DNA from: Acidobacteriota bacterium
Lineage (GTDB): Bacteria > Acidobacteriota > Thermoanaerobaculia > UBA5066
NCBI GenBank assembly: GCA_029567505.1
Contig: JAKPXO010000003.1
Coordinates: forward strand, 1 to 42,569
Direction of reading: 5' to 3'
DNA: 42,569 nucleotides
Part shown: positions 8,627 to 16,587 of the stretch, piece by piece
How positions within the stretch are numbered: position 1 is the first letter of the stretch
Layout of the letters: each line of letters opens with the position of its first letter
Position numbers and translations under genes: made by a program
Notes under the pieces: generated by a model
What the model saw: only the letters and a program-made list of their open reading frames with translations
The model's database searches: none
What the model was told of the DNA's origin: nothing

Positions 8627-10426
8627 ATGCCCGACCCTTCCCGCATCCGAAACTTCTCGATCGTCGCCCACATCGACCACGGCAAGACGACCCTCTCCGA
8701 CCGGATCCTCGAGATCACGGGGGCCCTGAGCGCGCGCGAGATGCGTGAACAGGTCCTCGACGACAACCCGATCGAGCAGGAGAGGGGGATCACGATCAAG
8801 GCCCGCGCGGTCTCGCTCAAGTACCGGAGCGAGGACGGCCAGGACTGGGTCCTGAACCTGATCGACACGCCGGGACACGTCGACTTCACCTACGAGGTCT
8901 CCCGGTCCCTCGCGGCCTGCGAGGGGGCGGTCCTCGTCGTAGACGCCACCCAGGGCGTCGAGGCGCAGACCCTCGCGAACGCCTACCTCGCGATCCACGG
9001 CGACCTGACGATCGTCCCCTGCATCAACAAGGTCGACCTCCCGAGCGCGGTCCCCGAGATGGCCCGCGAGCAGATCGAGGAGGTCATCGGGATCCCGGCG
9101 CAGCACGCCGCGCTCACCTCCGGAAAGGTCGGCACGGGGGTCCGCGACCTCCTCGAGCACATCGTCCACGACGTCCCGGCGCCGACGGGGAACGCCGAGG
9201 GCCCGCTCCGGGCCCTCCTCTTCGACTCGTGGTTCGACGTCTACCGGGGCGTCACCTGCCTCGTCCGCGTGAAGGACGGCGCGATCCGGCCCGGGATGAA
9301 GATCAAGATGCTCGGGATGGACCTCGTCTCCGAGGTCCAGGAGGTCGGCGTCTTCACGCCCAAGGCCCAGGTCGCCCCCGAGCTGACGGTCGGGATGGTC
9401 GGGTACGTCATCGCCGGCATCAAGGACCTCCACTCCACGAAGATCGGCGACACGATGACCGAGGCCGAGCGCCCGGCGTCCGAGCCGCTCCCCGGCTTCC
9501 AGGACGTCAAGCCGATGGTCTTCGCCTCGATCTTCCCGACCGAGTCGGACGACTACGAGGACCTGCGCGACGCCATGGGGAAGCTCCGGCTGAACGACGC
9601 GTCGTTCACGTTCGAGCCGGAGTCGTCGACGGCCCTCGGCTTCGGGTTCCGCTGCGGCTACCTCGGCCTCCTCCACCTCGAGATCGTCCAGGAGCGCCTC
9701 GAGCGCGAGTTCGACCTCTCGCTCATCACGACCGCGCCGTCGGTGCCGTACCGCGTCACGACGACCCGCGGCGAGGTCCTCGAGATCTCGAACCCGGTGA
9801 AGCTCCCGGAGACCCAGCTCATCGACGTCATCGAGGAGCCGCGGATTCTCGCGACGATCATCACGAAGGACGAGTACCTCGGCGGCATCCTCGCGCTCTG
9901 CGAGGAGCGCCGCGGACGACAGGTCTCGCTCGAGTACGCCGGCACCCAGCGCGCCGTCCTGAAGTACGACCTCCCGCTGAACGAGGTCATCCTCGACTTC
10001 TACGACAAGCTCAAGTCGGTCTCCCGCGGTTACGCCTCGTTCGACTACCAGCTGACGGGGTACGCCGAGGCCGACCTCGTCAAGCTCGACGTCCTCATCA
10101 ACTCCGAGCCGGTCGACGCCCTCGCCTTCATCGTCCACCGCGACAAGGCGCAGGTCAAAGGCCGCGCCCTCGTCGAGAAGATGAAGGAGATGATCCCCCA
10201 GCAGATGTTCGAGGTGATCATCCAGGCGGCGATCGGGGCGAAGATCCTCGCCCGCTCGACGGTGAAGGCGCTTCGCAAGAACGTCCTCGCGAAGTGCTAC
10301 GGCGGCGACATCACGCGGAAGAGGAAGCTCCTCGAAAAGCAGAAGGAAGGCAAGAAGCGGATGAAGAAGGTCGGCCGGGTCGAGCTCCCGCAGGAAGCCT
10401 TCCTCGCGGTCCTGAAGGTCGACTGA
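8627..10426 (+). CDS. lepA: Elongation factor 4 (LepA)
   Basis: A 599-residue translational GTPase, exactly the family length. It acts on the ribosome during initiation and elongation. G-domain motifs are visible: [13 protein letters not shown] (P-loop), RGITIKA (switch I), [10 protein letters not shown] (switch II) and CINKVDLP. The LepA-specific C-terminal region ends with [22 protein letters not shown]. The ATG at 8627 begins [17 protein letters not shown], the expected N-terminus; an earlier in-frame ATG at 8555 lies inside tsaD and was rejected. lepB follows after 11 bases, the classical lepAB pairing. Confidence 0.97.
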   Translation: MPDPSRIRNFSIVAHIDHGKTTLSDRILEITGALSAREMREQVLDDNPIEQERGITIKARAVSLKYRSEDGQDWVLNLIDTPGHVDFTYEVSRSLAACEGAVLVVDATQGVEAQTLANAYLAIHGDLTIVPCINKVDLPSAVPEMAREQIEEVIGIPAQHAALTSGKVGTGVRDLLEHIVHDVPAPTGNAEGPLRALLFDSWFDVYRGVTCLVRVKDGAIRPGMKIKMLGMDLVSEVQEVGVFTPKAQVAPELTVGMVGYVIAGIKDLHSTKIGDTMTEAERPASEPLPGFQDVKPMVFASIFPTESDDYEDLRDAMGKLRLNDASFTFEPESSTALGFGFRCGYLGLLHLEIVQERLEREFDLSLITTAPSVPYRVTTTRGEVLEISNPVKLPETQLIDVIEEPRILATIITKDEYLGGILALCEERRGRQVSLEYAGTQRAVLKYDLPLNEVILDFYDKLKSVSRGYASFDYQLTGYAEADLVKLDVLINSEPVDALAFIVHRDKAQVKGRALVEKMKEMIPQQMFEVIIQAAIGAKILARSTVKALRKNVLAKCYGGDITRKRKLLEKQKEGKKRMKKVGRVELPQEAFLAVLKVD

Positions 10427-10437
10427 GGGAGCGGGCC

Positions 10438-11160
10438 GTGGCCTCCGCCGCCGGGGACGGCCCGGCGCCCCGCGTCCCGCGCCACCGCACCACCCTGCGT
10501 GAGTACGCCGAGGCGGTCCTCGTGGCGGTCGTCTTCGCGCTCTTCGCGAAGGCGTTCCTCGTCGAGACGTACCAGATCCCGAGCGGGTCGATGGAGGAGA
10601 GCCTCCTCGTCGGCGACCACGTCGTCGTCGACAAGCTCGGCTGGGCGCCGCGGGGAGTCCCGTGGGGGCCCCTCCTCCCGTCGCGCGGGATCCGCCGGGG
10701 CGACGTCGTCGTCTTCCGGGGGCCGGAGGAGCCGGGCCGGGACTTCGTCAAGCGGGCCGTCGCGCTGCCGGGGGAGACGCTCGAGATCCGCGGGAAACGG
10801 CTCTTCGTCGACGGCGTCCCCCAGGAGGAGCCCTGGGTCGTGCACCGGGACCCCGCCGTCCTCGCGGGGGAGGACGTCCCCGCGTCGGTCCGGGGGCGGG
10901 ACGAGCTGGCGCCGCGGACGCTCCCGGCGGAGACGTTCTTCGCCCTCGGCGACAACCGCGACGAGTCCCGGGACTCGCGGGCCTGGGGCCCCGTGCCGAT
11001 GGGGCACGTCCGGGGGCGGGCCCTCTTCGTCTACTGGTCCGTCCGGCCCCCCGCGGAGCCGATCGTCGGACGAAACGCCGGCCTGCGCCGTCTCCTCGAC
11101 GGCGCGATACACTTTTTCTCGAGAACCCGCTGGAAGCGGACCTTCCACGCCGTCGGCTGA
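10438..11160 (+). CDS. lepB: Signal peptidase I
   Basis: A 240-residue membrane serine protease that removes signal peptides from exported proteins. One N-terminal membrane span (residues about 24-42) precedes the catalytic-Ser box QIPSGSMEESLL (Ser51); the catalytic Lys is in GRDFVKRAVALPGE (Lys105). The conserved FALGDNRDESRDSR box is near residue 180. The GTG start at 10438 has GAGGGAG just upstream and lies 11 bases after lepA. Upstream of the membrane span is an Ala/Pro-rich leader. A small single-span membrane protein follows. Confidence 0.95.
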   Translation: MASAAGDGPAPRVPRHRTTLREYAEAVLVAVVFALFAKAFLVETYQIPSGSMEESLLVGDHVVVDKLGWAPRGVPWGPLLPSRGIRRGDVVVFRGPEEPGRDFVKRAVALPGETLEIRGKRLFVDGVPQEEPWVVHRDPAVLAGEDVPASVRGRDELAPRTLPAETFFALGDNRDESRDSRAWGPVPMGHVRGRALFVYWSVRPPAEPIVGRNAGLRRLLDGAIHFFSRTRWKRTFHAVG

Positions 11161-11178
11161 GCCGCGCGGGAGGGCCCG

Positions 11179-11556
11179 ATGAGGAGGCAGAGCATGTCGA
11201 CCCGGAAACGGAATCGCGGTGAAGGGGCCTTCGGGGCGATCGTCGGGATCGCGATCGTCGTCGTCGTCGGCATCGCGCTCTTCAAGATCGTGCCGCTGCA
11301 CTACGCCGGCAACAAAGTGAAGGACGCGATGAGCGAGCAGGCGAACTTCGCGGGGGTCAAGCCGCTCGACAAGATCCAGTACGAGATCTTCGTCATCGCC
11401 CAGGAGGCCGGGACTCCCCTCACGATCCAGGACATCAAGATCCGCAGGCACGGGGGCGACGTCATCGTCGAGGCGAAGTACATGCAGAAGACCTCCGTCC
11501 TCGGCTACCAGTACACCTACGCTTTCGACCACACCGTCCAGAAGCCGGTCTTCTGA
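11179..11556 (+). CDS. Single-span membrane protein of unknown function after lepB
   Basis: This 125-residue protein has a basic N-terminus (RRQSMSTRKRNRGEG), one membrane span (AIVGIAIVVVVGIALFKIVPL) and an outward domain of about 80 residues rich in short beta strands (GGDVIVEAKYMQKTSVLGYQYTYAFDH). GGGAGG six bases before the ATG supports the start; an in-frame ATG at 11194 is the alternative. It is 18 bases after lepB. In size, topology and place it resembles DUF4845 proteins, which follow lepB in many proteobacteria, but the sequence similarity is only an impression. It is followed directly by a repeat-type hairpin. Confidence 0.7.
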   Translation: MRRQSMSTRKRNRGEGAFGAIVGIAIVVVVGIALFKIVPLHYAGNKVKDAMSEQANFAGVKPLDKIQYEIFVIAQEAGTPLTIQDIKIRRHGGDVIVEAKYMQKTSVLGYQYTYAFDHTVQKPVF

Positions 11557-11562
11557 AGTGAA

Positions 11563-11605
11563 CGCGGGGGTTTCTCGGTCCCCCCGCGCCCCCCACCGGG
11601 GGCGA
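11563..11605 (+). repeat. GC-rich palindromic repeat, copy 1
   Basis: The unit starts six bases after the stop at 11556. CGCGGGGG at 11563-11570, a loop reading TTTCTCGGT, and CCCCCCGCG at 11580-11588 form a stem, followed by CCCCCCACCGG and more Gs. The same unit occurs at 11773, 28905 and, inverted and diverged, at 15629-15667. It may double as a terminator, though it lacks a T run. Confidence 0.75.
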
Positions 11606-11650
11606 GTGAACGCGGGGCGGGGGCCCTGCTACGCCGATGACGCGGATGCG

Positions 11651-11680
11651 AGGCGGGGGGTCCGGGGGGCGTGCGAACGC
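11651..11680 (-). repeat. GC-rich palindromic repeat, inverted diverged copy
   Basis: On the plus strand GGCGGGGGGTCCGGGGGG is identical over 18 bases to the element at 15633-15650 in the pyrKD gap. Read on the minus strand it follows the same order as copy 1. Confidence 0.6.
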
Positions 11681-11711
11681 GGACGCACGCGGAATGCGAA
11701 CCGCGCGAAAT

Positions 11712-11766
11712 CGGGTGGGGGGCCGGGGGGCGCGCGAAGCTCAGCCCCCCGTGTGGCGCCCCCCGG
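11712..11766. repeat. Paired G-rich and C-rich repeat remnants
   Basis: GGGTGGGGGGCCGGGGGGCG at about 11713-11732 is followed by C-rich blocks (GCCCCCC, then GCGCCCCCCGGCC) that can fold back on it. It looks like an inverted copy and a forward remnant side by side. The boundaries are approximate. Confidence 0.45.
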
Positions 11767-11772
11767 CCAGCC

Positions 11773-11800
11773 TCGATCCCCCCGCGCCCCCCACCGGGAG
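11773..11800 (+). repeat. GC-rich palindromic repeat, forward partial copy
   Basis: TCGATCCCCCCGCG followed by CCCCCCACCGG matches the right-hand part of the unit at 28917-28941 without a mismatch. The left stem arm is missing. The 288-base gap 11557-11844 between two genes contains these repeats and no credible coding sequence. Confidence 0.7.
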
Positions 11801-11844
11801 CGGAAGACCGCGGCGCGGGGGCTCGTCCGCGCGCCGGGCCGGGG

Positions 11845-12264
11845 ATGACGCGGGAGAGGAGCCGCCCGGGGCCGGAGGCGGACGCCGCTGGCGTCCGCCT
11901 CGACGTCTTCCTCGACGTCGCGTGCATCTTCCCGACCCGCTCGCAGGCCAAGGAGGCGTGCGAGGGGGGGAAGGTCGATCTGAATGGGTCGGCGGCGAAG
12001 CCGCACCGGACGGTGAAGCCGGGGGACACGCTCCAGGTCACCGTCCCCGGGCGACGGCGGACGCTCGTCGTGAGGGCTGTCGCCGAACGGCACGTCCCGA
12101 AGGCCGAAGCGCGAACGCTCTACGAGGAGACGACCCCCGAGCTCACGTCGGAGCAGCTCGAGGCGCGGCGGCTGGAAAAGCTCCTCGCGCCTCGCCGCGA
12201 CGCCGGGGCCGGCCGGCTCTCCCGGCGGGAGCGGGAAGAACGCGGCCGGCTCCGCGGCTACTGA
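11845..12264 (+). CDS. S4-domain RNA-binding protein (Hsp15-like)
   Basis: A 139-residue protein with an S4 fold at residues about 17-65: VRLDVFLDVACIFPTRSQAKEACEGG, then KVDLNGSAAKPHRTVKPGDTLQV, the standard S4 RNA-binding pattern. The C-terminus is a long, charged, Arg/Glu-rich helix ending RRERGRLRGY-like. This layout matches Hsp15/HslR and YlmH-related proteins that bind the 50S subunit carrying a stranded peptidyl-tRNA. The ATG at 11845 gives a sensible N-terminus, with GCCGGGG as a poor ribosome binding site. Upstream open frame runs through the repeat block and was excluded. Confidence 0.85.
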   Translation: MTRERSRPGPEADAAGVRLDVFLDVACIFPTRSQAKEACEGGKVDLNGSAAKPHRTVKPGDTLQVTVPGRRRTLVVRAVAERHVPKAEARTLYEETTPELTSEQLEARRLEKLLAPRRDAGAGRLSRREREERGRLRGY

Positions 12265-12293
12265 CCGCGCGCCGCCGGCGCGGCGTCGCGGGC

Positions 12294-12299
12294 TAAGAT
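12294..12299 (+). promoter_or_regulatory. Putative -10 element before the ArsA-like gene
   Basis: TAAGAT ends 15 bases before the ATG at 12315. The implied leader is 8-10 bases and carries no ribosome binding site. The same hexamer precedes the PspA-locus first gene at 25765-25770. Confidence 0.35.
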
Positions 12300-12314
12300 G
12301 CCTCCTCCCATTCG

Positions 12315-13520
12315 ATGAGAATCCTCCTCTACACGGGCAAGGGCGGCGTCGGCAAGACGACCGTCGCCGCGGCCACGGGGCTCGCGCTCGCCGCGCGCGG
12401 CCTGAAGACGCTCGTCCTGTCGGTCGACGCGGCGCACTCGCTGGCCGACGCCTTCGACCTCGACGGACGCCTCGCCGACAAGCGGCACGGCGTCCCGGTC
12501 GCGGTCGCCGGGAACCTCTGGATCCAGGAGGTCGACGTCACCGAGGAGATCGGCCGCCACTGGTCCGACATCTCGGGATACATCGCGACTCTCCTCGCGG
12601 TCACCGGCATCGAAGAGGTCCTCGCCGAGGAGCTCGCGATCTTCCCCGGCATGGAGGAGGTCTCCGCCCTCCTCTACGTCAACCGGTATGCCCGCGAGGA
12701 AGCGTACGACGTCCTGATCCTCGACTGCGCGCCGACGGGGGAGTCGCTCCGGTTCGTCTCGCTCCCTCCGACGCTCGACTGGTACATGAAGAAGCTCTTC
12801 CGGATCGAGAGGTCGATCCTGAAGGTGGCCCGGCCGATGGCGGAAAAGGTGACGAACCTCCCGATCCCCTCCGAGCGCTACTTCGACAACGTGAAGGCGC
12901 TCGCCGGGAAGCTGGACGGCGTCGACGCGCTCCTGAAGGACCCGAAGACGACGACGGTGCGCCTCGTCACGAACGCCGAGAAGATCGTCCTGCGCGAGAC
13001 GCAGCGGGCGTTCATGTACTTCGGGCTCTACGGCTTCACGGTCGACGCCGTCATCGTGAACCGCCTCCTCCCGGACGGGCTCGGGGACCCGTTCTTCGAG
13101 AAGTGGCGGCGGACGCAGGCGACCTTCCTCGCGGAAGCGAAGCGCTACTTCGATCCGGTGCCGATCTGGACCGTTCCGCTCGAGGACGACCAGGTCGTCG
13201 GGGCGGCCGGCCTCGCGAAGCTCGGCGCCTCCCTCTACGCGGGGCTCGATCCGGCCGCGTCGTTCCGGAGGACCCCGCCCTACCGATTCCAGAAGCGGGC
13301 GGGGGCTTACGTCCTGACCCTCGACCTGCCGTTCGTGGAGAAGGAGGACGTCGAGCTCGCGGTCGCGTCGGGGGACCTCGTCGTCACTCTCGGGAACTTC
13401 CGCCACCACATCCCGATTCCGAGGACCCTCGCGGGGAGCGTGCCGACGAAGGCGAAGGTGGAGGCGGGGCAGCTGACGATCCGCTTCGAGCGGAGCACGG
13501 CGGAGGCGAATCGTGGCTGA
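12315..13520 (+). CDS. ArsA/Get3-family ATPase with Hsp20-like C-terminus
   Basis: A 401-residue single-half ArsA-type ATPase. The deviant Walker A YTGKGGVGKTTVAAATG is at residues 6-22. VLSVDAAHSLADAFD (switch I) and LILDCAPTGESLRF (switch II) are intact, as is VTNAEKIVLRETQRAFMYF. The C-terminal 80-90 residues (YVLTLDLPFVEKEDVELAVASGDLVVTLG) resemble the alpha-crystallin/Hsp20-like domain seen on many bacterial ArsA homologues. No arsenite pump (arsB, acr3), arsR or arsC is nearby and no ArsA-type Cys triad was noticed. A Get3-like client-binding or other chaperone role is more likely than arsenite export, but this is inference. It overlaps the next gene by 8 bases. Confidence 0.9.
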   Translation: MRILLYTGKGGVGKTTVAAATGLALAARGLKTLVLSVDAAHSLADAFDLDGRLADKRHGVPVAVAGNLWIQEVDVTEEIGRHWSDISGYIATLLAVTGIEEVLAEELAIFPGMEEVSALLYVNRYAREEAYDVLILDCAPTGESLRFVSLPPTLDWYMKKLFRIERSILKVARPMAEKVTNLPIPSERYFDNVKALAGKLDGVDALLKDPKTTTVRLVTNAEKIVLRETQRAFMYFGLYGFTVDAVIVNRLLPDGLGDPFFEKWRRTQATFLAEAKRYFDPVPIWTVPLEDDQVVGAAGLAKLGASLYAGLDPAASFRRTPPYRFQKRAGAYVLTLDLPFVEKEDVELAVASGDLVVTLGNFRHHIPIPRTLAGSVPTKAKVEAGQLTIRFERSTAEANRG

Positions 13521-13923
13521 GAGGCGAAAGGGCCGGAGCCGGGGCGCGGAGGACGGGCTGGAGGCCGACTTCGGTCCCGGGCCCGAGCCTGCCGAGGAGG
13601 AGCGGGCCGAGGCGGCGGGCCACCGGCCTCGCGGGCCGGGCGTCGAGGGCGCGCCCGAGGAAGGGTGGACCGCCGAGGCGGGCGCGCGGGTCCCGTGCGG
13701 GAAGGAAGGATGCCTGCTGAAACCGCTCGGAGACCTCGCGACCCGATTCGTCCTCGAGCTGGCCCGCCGGGGGCACTCCGACTCGGCGGCCCGGGCGGCG
13801 ACCTCCGGGATCGAGCTGCTGAAGGCGCTCCGGGACTTCCTCGACGAGGAGATCGCCCTCGCCGAGCGGGCGGCCGAGGCCCGCCGGACGGCGGCCCGCT
13901 ACACGAAGATCCCGGTCGAGTAG
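13513..13923 (+). CDS. Unknown small protein coupled to the ArsA-like ATPase
   Basis: A 136-residue protein I do not recognise. The first 60 residues are charged and Gly/Glu/Pro-rich, probably disordered. Then comes VPCGKEGCLLKPLGDLATRF with a Cys-X4-Cys pair, followed by two amphipathic helices (ATSGIELLKALRDFLDEEIALAERAAEARRTAAR) and KIPVE at the end. The helical part is reminiscent of short membrane- or partner-binding helices. The GTG start at 13513 overlaps the end of the ATPase gene by 8 bases, so the two are probably coupled and may interact. Confidence 0.7.
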   Translation: MAERRKGRSRGAEDGLEADFGPGPEPAEEERAEAAGHRPRGPGVEGAPEEGWTAEAGARVPCGKEGCLLKPLGDLATRFVLELARRGHSDSAARAATSGIELLKALRDFLDEEIALAERAAEARRTAARYTKIPVE

Positions 13924-13935
13924 GCGCGGGCGCGC

Positions 13936-13956
13936 CTCCCGCCGGCACCGGGAGGT
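13936..13956. terminator. Convergent-gene hairpin
   Basis: A CCTCCCG/CGGGAGG stem with a short loop lies in the 42-base gap between the convergent unknown gene and pyrF. It has no T run and could act in either direction. Confidence 0.4.
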
Positions 13957-13965
13957 CCTGGCGGT

Positions 13966-14682
13966 TCAGGCCCCGTTGATCTCGTCCGCGATCGCCCGCG
14001 CCGCCGCGGCCGGGTCGGGCGCTCCCGTGATCGGCCGCCCGATGACGAGGAGGTCGGCTCCCGCGCGCGCCGCCGCGCGGGGTGTCGCGATCCGCTTCTG
14101 GTCGCCGGCGGCGCTCCCCGCGGGGCGGATCCCCGGGACGACGAGGAGGAAGTCCGGGTTGCAGGCCGAGCGGATCGTCCCGATCTCCTCCGGAGAGCAG
14201 ACGACCCCGTCGAGACCCGCCTGCCGCGCGAGGAGCGCGAGGCGAAGGGCGGTCTCCCGCGGGGCCCCGGCGAATCCGACCTCGGCCAGCGCCGCTGCGT
14301 CGAGCGAAGTGAGGACGGTGACGGCGATGACCTTCGGCACCGGGAGGCCGGCGGACGTCGCGGCCTCCCGGGCCCGCTCGCCGGCGGCGCGCATCATCTC
14401 GGCGCCGCCGCCCGCATGGACGTTCAGGATCGAGGCGCCCGTCCGCGCGGCGGCCGCGGCGGCGCCGCCCACGGTGTTCGGGATGTCGTGGAGCTTCAGG
14501 TCGAGAAAGACGGGTGCGAGCGCGGCCAGCTCGCGGACGAGCTCGGGACCGTGGCCGCAGAAGGCCTCGAGCCCGACCTTCAGGACGCCGACCGCCGGCC
14601 CGACGAGCCGCGCGAGCTCGAGGAGCCGACTCCTCTCGGAAGCGTCCAGGGCGACCGCGATCCGCTTCCGGCCGTCAGACAT
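13966..14682 (-). CDS. pyrF: Orotidine 5'-phosphate decarboxylase
   Basis: A 238-residue group I OMP decarboxylase, catalysing the last step of UMP synthesis. Motifs: IAVALDAS at residue 9, KVGLEAF, the catalytic Asp-Lys-Asp array in [17 protein letters not shown], and the phosphate-binding VVPGIRPAG and [14 protein letters not shown] near the C-terminus. It overlaps the end of pyrD by 8 bases and is the last gene of pyrK-pyrD-pyrF. Confidence 0.96.
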   Translation of the reverse strand: MSDGRKRIAVALDASERSRLLELARLVGPAVGVLKVGLEAFCGHGPELVRELAALAPVFLDLKLHDIPNTVGGAAAAAARTGASILNVHAGGGAEMMRAAGERAREAATSAGLPVPKVIAVTVLTSLDAAALAEVGFAGAPRETALRLALLARQAGLDGVVCSPEEIGTIRSACNPDFLLVVPGIRPAGSAAGDQKRIATPRAAARAGADLLVIGRPITGAPDPAAAARAIADEINGA

Positions 14683-15619
14683 ACGCCTTCTCGGGGCGCG
14701 GGCGCGTCTTCAGCGTGCCGGTCAGGTCGGAGACCCTCTCCACGCCGTGCCGCTCGCACCAGCGCGCGAGGTCGCGGACGAGCCGGCCGGAGATGCCCGG
14801 GTCGCGGAAGCTGGCCGTTCCGACCTGGACGGCATTCGCCCCCGCGATGAGGAACTCGACGACGTGCTCGGCCGTCTCGATCCCGCCGATGCCGAAGATC
14901 GGGACGTGAGGTAGGGCCCGTCGCACCTCCCAGACCATCCGGACGGCGACCGGCCGGATCGCGGGCCCGGAGAGACCGCCCGTGGTGAAGCCGATCTTCG
15001 GCTCGCGCGTCTCGATGTCGATCGAGAGGCCGACGAGCGTGTTGATGAGCGAAAGGACGTCGGCCCCGCCGTCGACCGCCGCCCGGGCGGCGGCAACGAC
15101 GTCGGTGACGTTCGGCGAGAGCTTCACGACGAGCGGGAGGCGCGTCGCGGGGCGGACCGCGGCGACGAGCGCGCCGAGGGCCGACGGGTCGTTCCCGAAG
15201 ACCATCCCCCCCTTGACGACGTTCGGGCAGGAGACGTTCAGCTCGACGGCGGCTACCCGTGGGTCGTCGCCGATCCGCTCGACGACGGCGCGGTACTCCG
15301 CCTCCGTGTCGCCCCAGACGTTCGCGATGACGGTCGCTCCCGCCTCGTGGAGCTTCGGGAGCTTCTCGCCGAGGAACTCCTCGACGCCGACGTTCTGGAG
15401 GCCGATTGCGTTCAGCATCCCGGCGTCTGTCTCGCAGATGCGCGGCGGCGGGTTGCCGAGGCAGGGCCGGAGCGAGAGGCCCTTGACGGAGATCGCCCCG
15501 AGCGACGCGAGGTCGACGAACTCCGCGAACTCCAGCCCGTACCCGAACGTTCCGGACGCCGTCGCGATCGGGTTCTTCAGCAGGAGTCGGCCGAGGTGGA
15601 CGGTGAGGTCGACGCTCAT
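14675..15619 (-). CDS. pyrD: Dihydroorotate dehydrogenase, class 1B
   Basis: A 314-residue FMN enzyme oxidising dihydroorotate to orotate. It is class 1B: the catalytic base is Cys131 in [13 protein letters not shown], and the electron-transfer partner pyrK lies just upstream. FMN-binding segments include [13 protein letters not shown] at the N-terminus and [27 protein letters not shown] near the C-terminus. The ATG at 15619 overlaps the TGA of a truncated duplicate of its own first 21 codons (15616-15735), giving an ATGA junction. The first 64 bases or so of the gene region are duplicated 116 bases upstream. Confidence 0.96.
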   Translation of the reverse strand: MSVDLTVHLGRLLLKNPIATASGTFGYGLEFAEFVDLASLGAISVKGLSLRPCLGNPPPRICETDAGMLNAIGLQNVGVEEFLGEKLPKLHEAGATVIANVWGDTEAEYRAVVERIGDDPRVAAVELNVSCPNVVKGGMVFGNDPSALGALVAAVRPATRLPLVVKLSPNVTDVVAAARAAVDGGADVLSLINTLVGLSIDIETREPKIGFTTGGLSGPAIRPVAVRMVWEVRRALPHVPIFGIGGIETAEHVVEFLIAGANAVQVGTASFRDPGISGRLVRDLARWCERHGVERVSDLTGTLKTRPRPEKAYV

Positions 15620-15621
15620 CG
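15558..15621. repeat. 64-base direct repeat, copy within pyrD start
   Basis: Identical base for base to 15674-15737, offset 116. It covers the first 20-21 codons of pyrD and one base beyond the ATG. Confidence 0.95.
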
Positions 15622-15735
15622 GCCACGGCTCCGGCGGGGGGTCCGGGGGGGCCGCGAAACCCCCGGGAAGAGAGCCGTCGCGATCGGGTTCTTCAGCAGG
15701 AGTCGGCCGAGGTGGACGGTGAGGTCGACGCTCAT
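15616..15735 (-). pseudogene. Truncated pyrD 5' duplicate, 39 codons
   Basis: On the minus strand an ATG at 15735, with GAGAGGAG 6-7 bases upstream, opens a frame with the same first 21 residues as PyrD ([20 protein letters not shown] plus Ala). It then runs into the GC-rich element ([18 protein letters not shown]) and stops at TGA overlapping the real pyrD ATG. It probably represents the original start of pyrD, cut off by the insertion. It is likely still translated, as it retains the good ribosome binding site, and may deliver ribosomes to pyrD by coupling. Confidence 0.8.
15622..15673 (-). repeat. 52-base GC-rich palindromic element between the duplicated pyrD ends
   Basis: Read on the minus strand, CCCGGGGG, then TTTCGCGGC, a run of seven Cs, CGGA and CCCCCCGCCGG follow the same order as the repeat unit at 11563-11605 (CGCGGGGG, TTTCTCGGT, CCCCCCGCG, CCCCCCACCGG). 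It is flanked on both sides by the 64-base direct repeat. Confidence 0.8.
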
Positions 15736-15737
15736 CG
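15674..15737. repeat. 64-base direct repeat, upstream copy in the pyrK-pyrD gap
   Basis: Second copy of the pyrD 5' end. On the minus strand it keeps the GAGAGGAGCG ribosome binding site region just upstream, in the original context after pyrK. Confidence 0.95.
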
Positions 15738-15748
15738 CGACGCTCCTC

Positions 15749-16555
15749 TCATACCCGGCTCCAGTCGATCGCGGTCGGCGGGAGGCAGGGTCCCTCGGTG
15801 CAGATCGTGTGGAAGCGCCCGTCGCGGCCCGGCAGGACGCAGCCGAGGCAGACGCCGAACCCGCACGCCATCTCCGACTCGAGGGCGAACGACCCCTCGA
15901 CGCCTGCGGACTCGAGAATCCCGGCGAGAGTCCGGAACATCGGGACCGGCCCGCAGGCAAAGACGCGCCGATAGCTCGTCCCGGCCTCGAGGGCGGCGCC
16001 GAAGATGTCGGTCACGCGACCCCTCTTCCCGAGCGAGCCGTCGTCGGTGGCGTAGCGGCAGCGGTGCGCGCCAAGGAAGCGCTCGAAGTCGGGACGCTTC
16101 AGCACCTCGCTCTCGTTACGGCCGCCGTAGAAGAGGTCGGCCGGGATCCCTCTTTCGGCGAGGCGCCGCGAGAGGAAGACGAGCGGGGCGAGGCCGATCC
16201 CGCCGGCCACGAGCGCGACCCGGTCGGACTGCTTCAGGTCTTCGATCGGGAACGGCACGCCGAGCGGTCCGAGGACCGGGATCGGTGTCCCCTCCGCGAA
16301 TCGGCCCAGCGCCTCCGTCCCGACCCCGACGGCCCTCACGACGAGCTCGATGCCGGGGACGCCCGCCACCGTCGTGACGTCGGCGACGGAGAACGCGCGG
16401 CGGAGGTAGGGCCGGAGGCCGTCGCCGGCCTGGATCATGACGAACTGCCCCGGCTTCGCGGCCGCGGCGATCGTCCCGGCCTGCAGAAACACGGAGAAAT
16501 GGGCCGCGTCGTAGCGGACGGTGCGGAGGATGCGGAGGGCTTCGTTGACCACCAT
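15749..16555 (-). CDS. pyrK: Dihydroorotate dehydrogenase electron transfer subunit
   Basis: A 268-residue FAD and [2Fe-2S] protein passing electrons from PyrD to NAD+. The N-terminal FAD-binding barrel has PGQFVMIQAGDGLRPYLRRAFSVAD. The NAD-binding part has VALVAGGIGLAPLVFLSRRL and later FACGPVPMFRTLAGI. The C-terminal cluster motif is MACGFGVCLGCVLPGRDG with the fourth Cys in FHTICTEGPCL. It is the first gene of pyrK-pyrD-pyrF and is divergent from the phosphodiesterase-like gene across 32 bases. A CATAAT hexamer on the minus strand at 16583-16588 is a possible -10 element. Confidence 0.95.
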   Translation of the reverse strand: MVVNEALRILRTVRYDAAHFSVFLQAGTIAAAAKPGQFVMIQAGDGLRPYLRRAFSVADVTTVAGVPGIELVVRAVGVGTEALGRFAEGTPIPVLGPLGVPFPIEDLKQSDRVALVAGGIGLAPLVFLSRRLAERGIPADLFYGGRNESEVLKRPDFERFLGAHRCRYATDDGSLGKRGRVTDIFGAALEAGTSYRRVFACGPVPMFRTLAGILESAGVEGSFALESEMACGFGVCLGCVLPGRDGRFHTICTEGPCLPPTAIDWSRV

Positions 16556-16587
16556 GCGGAAGACGGCGAGACTCGCGGACGCGGATT

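Noticed and set aside
11557-11844. CRISPR array or small coding genes in the repeat-rich gap
   Set aside because: Repeats are irregular, of both orientations and without uniform spacers. Open frames through it encode only Arg/Pro/Gly-rich sequence.
12315-13520. Arsenite efflux ATPase call
   Set aside because: No arsB/acr3, arsR, arsD or arsC nearby and only one ATPase half, so arsenic resistance was not assigned.
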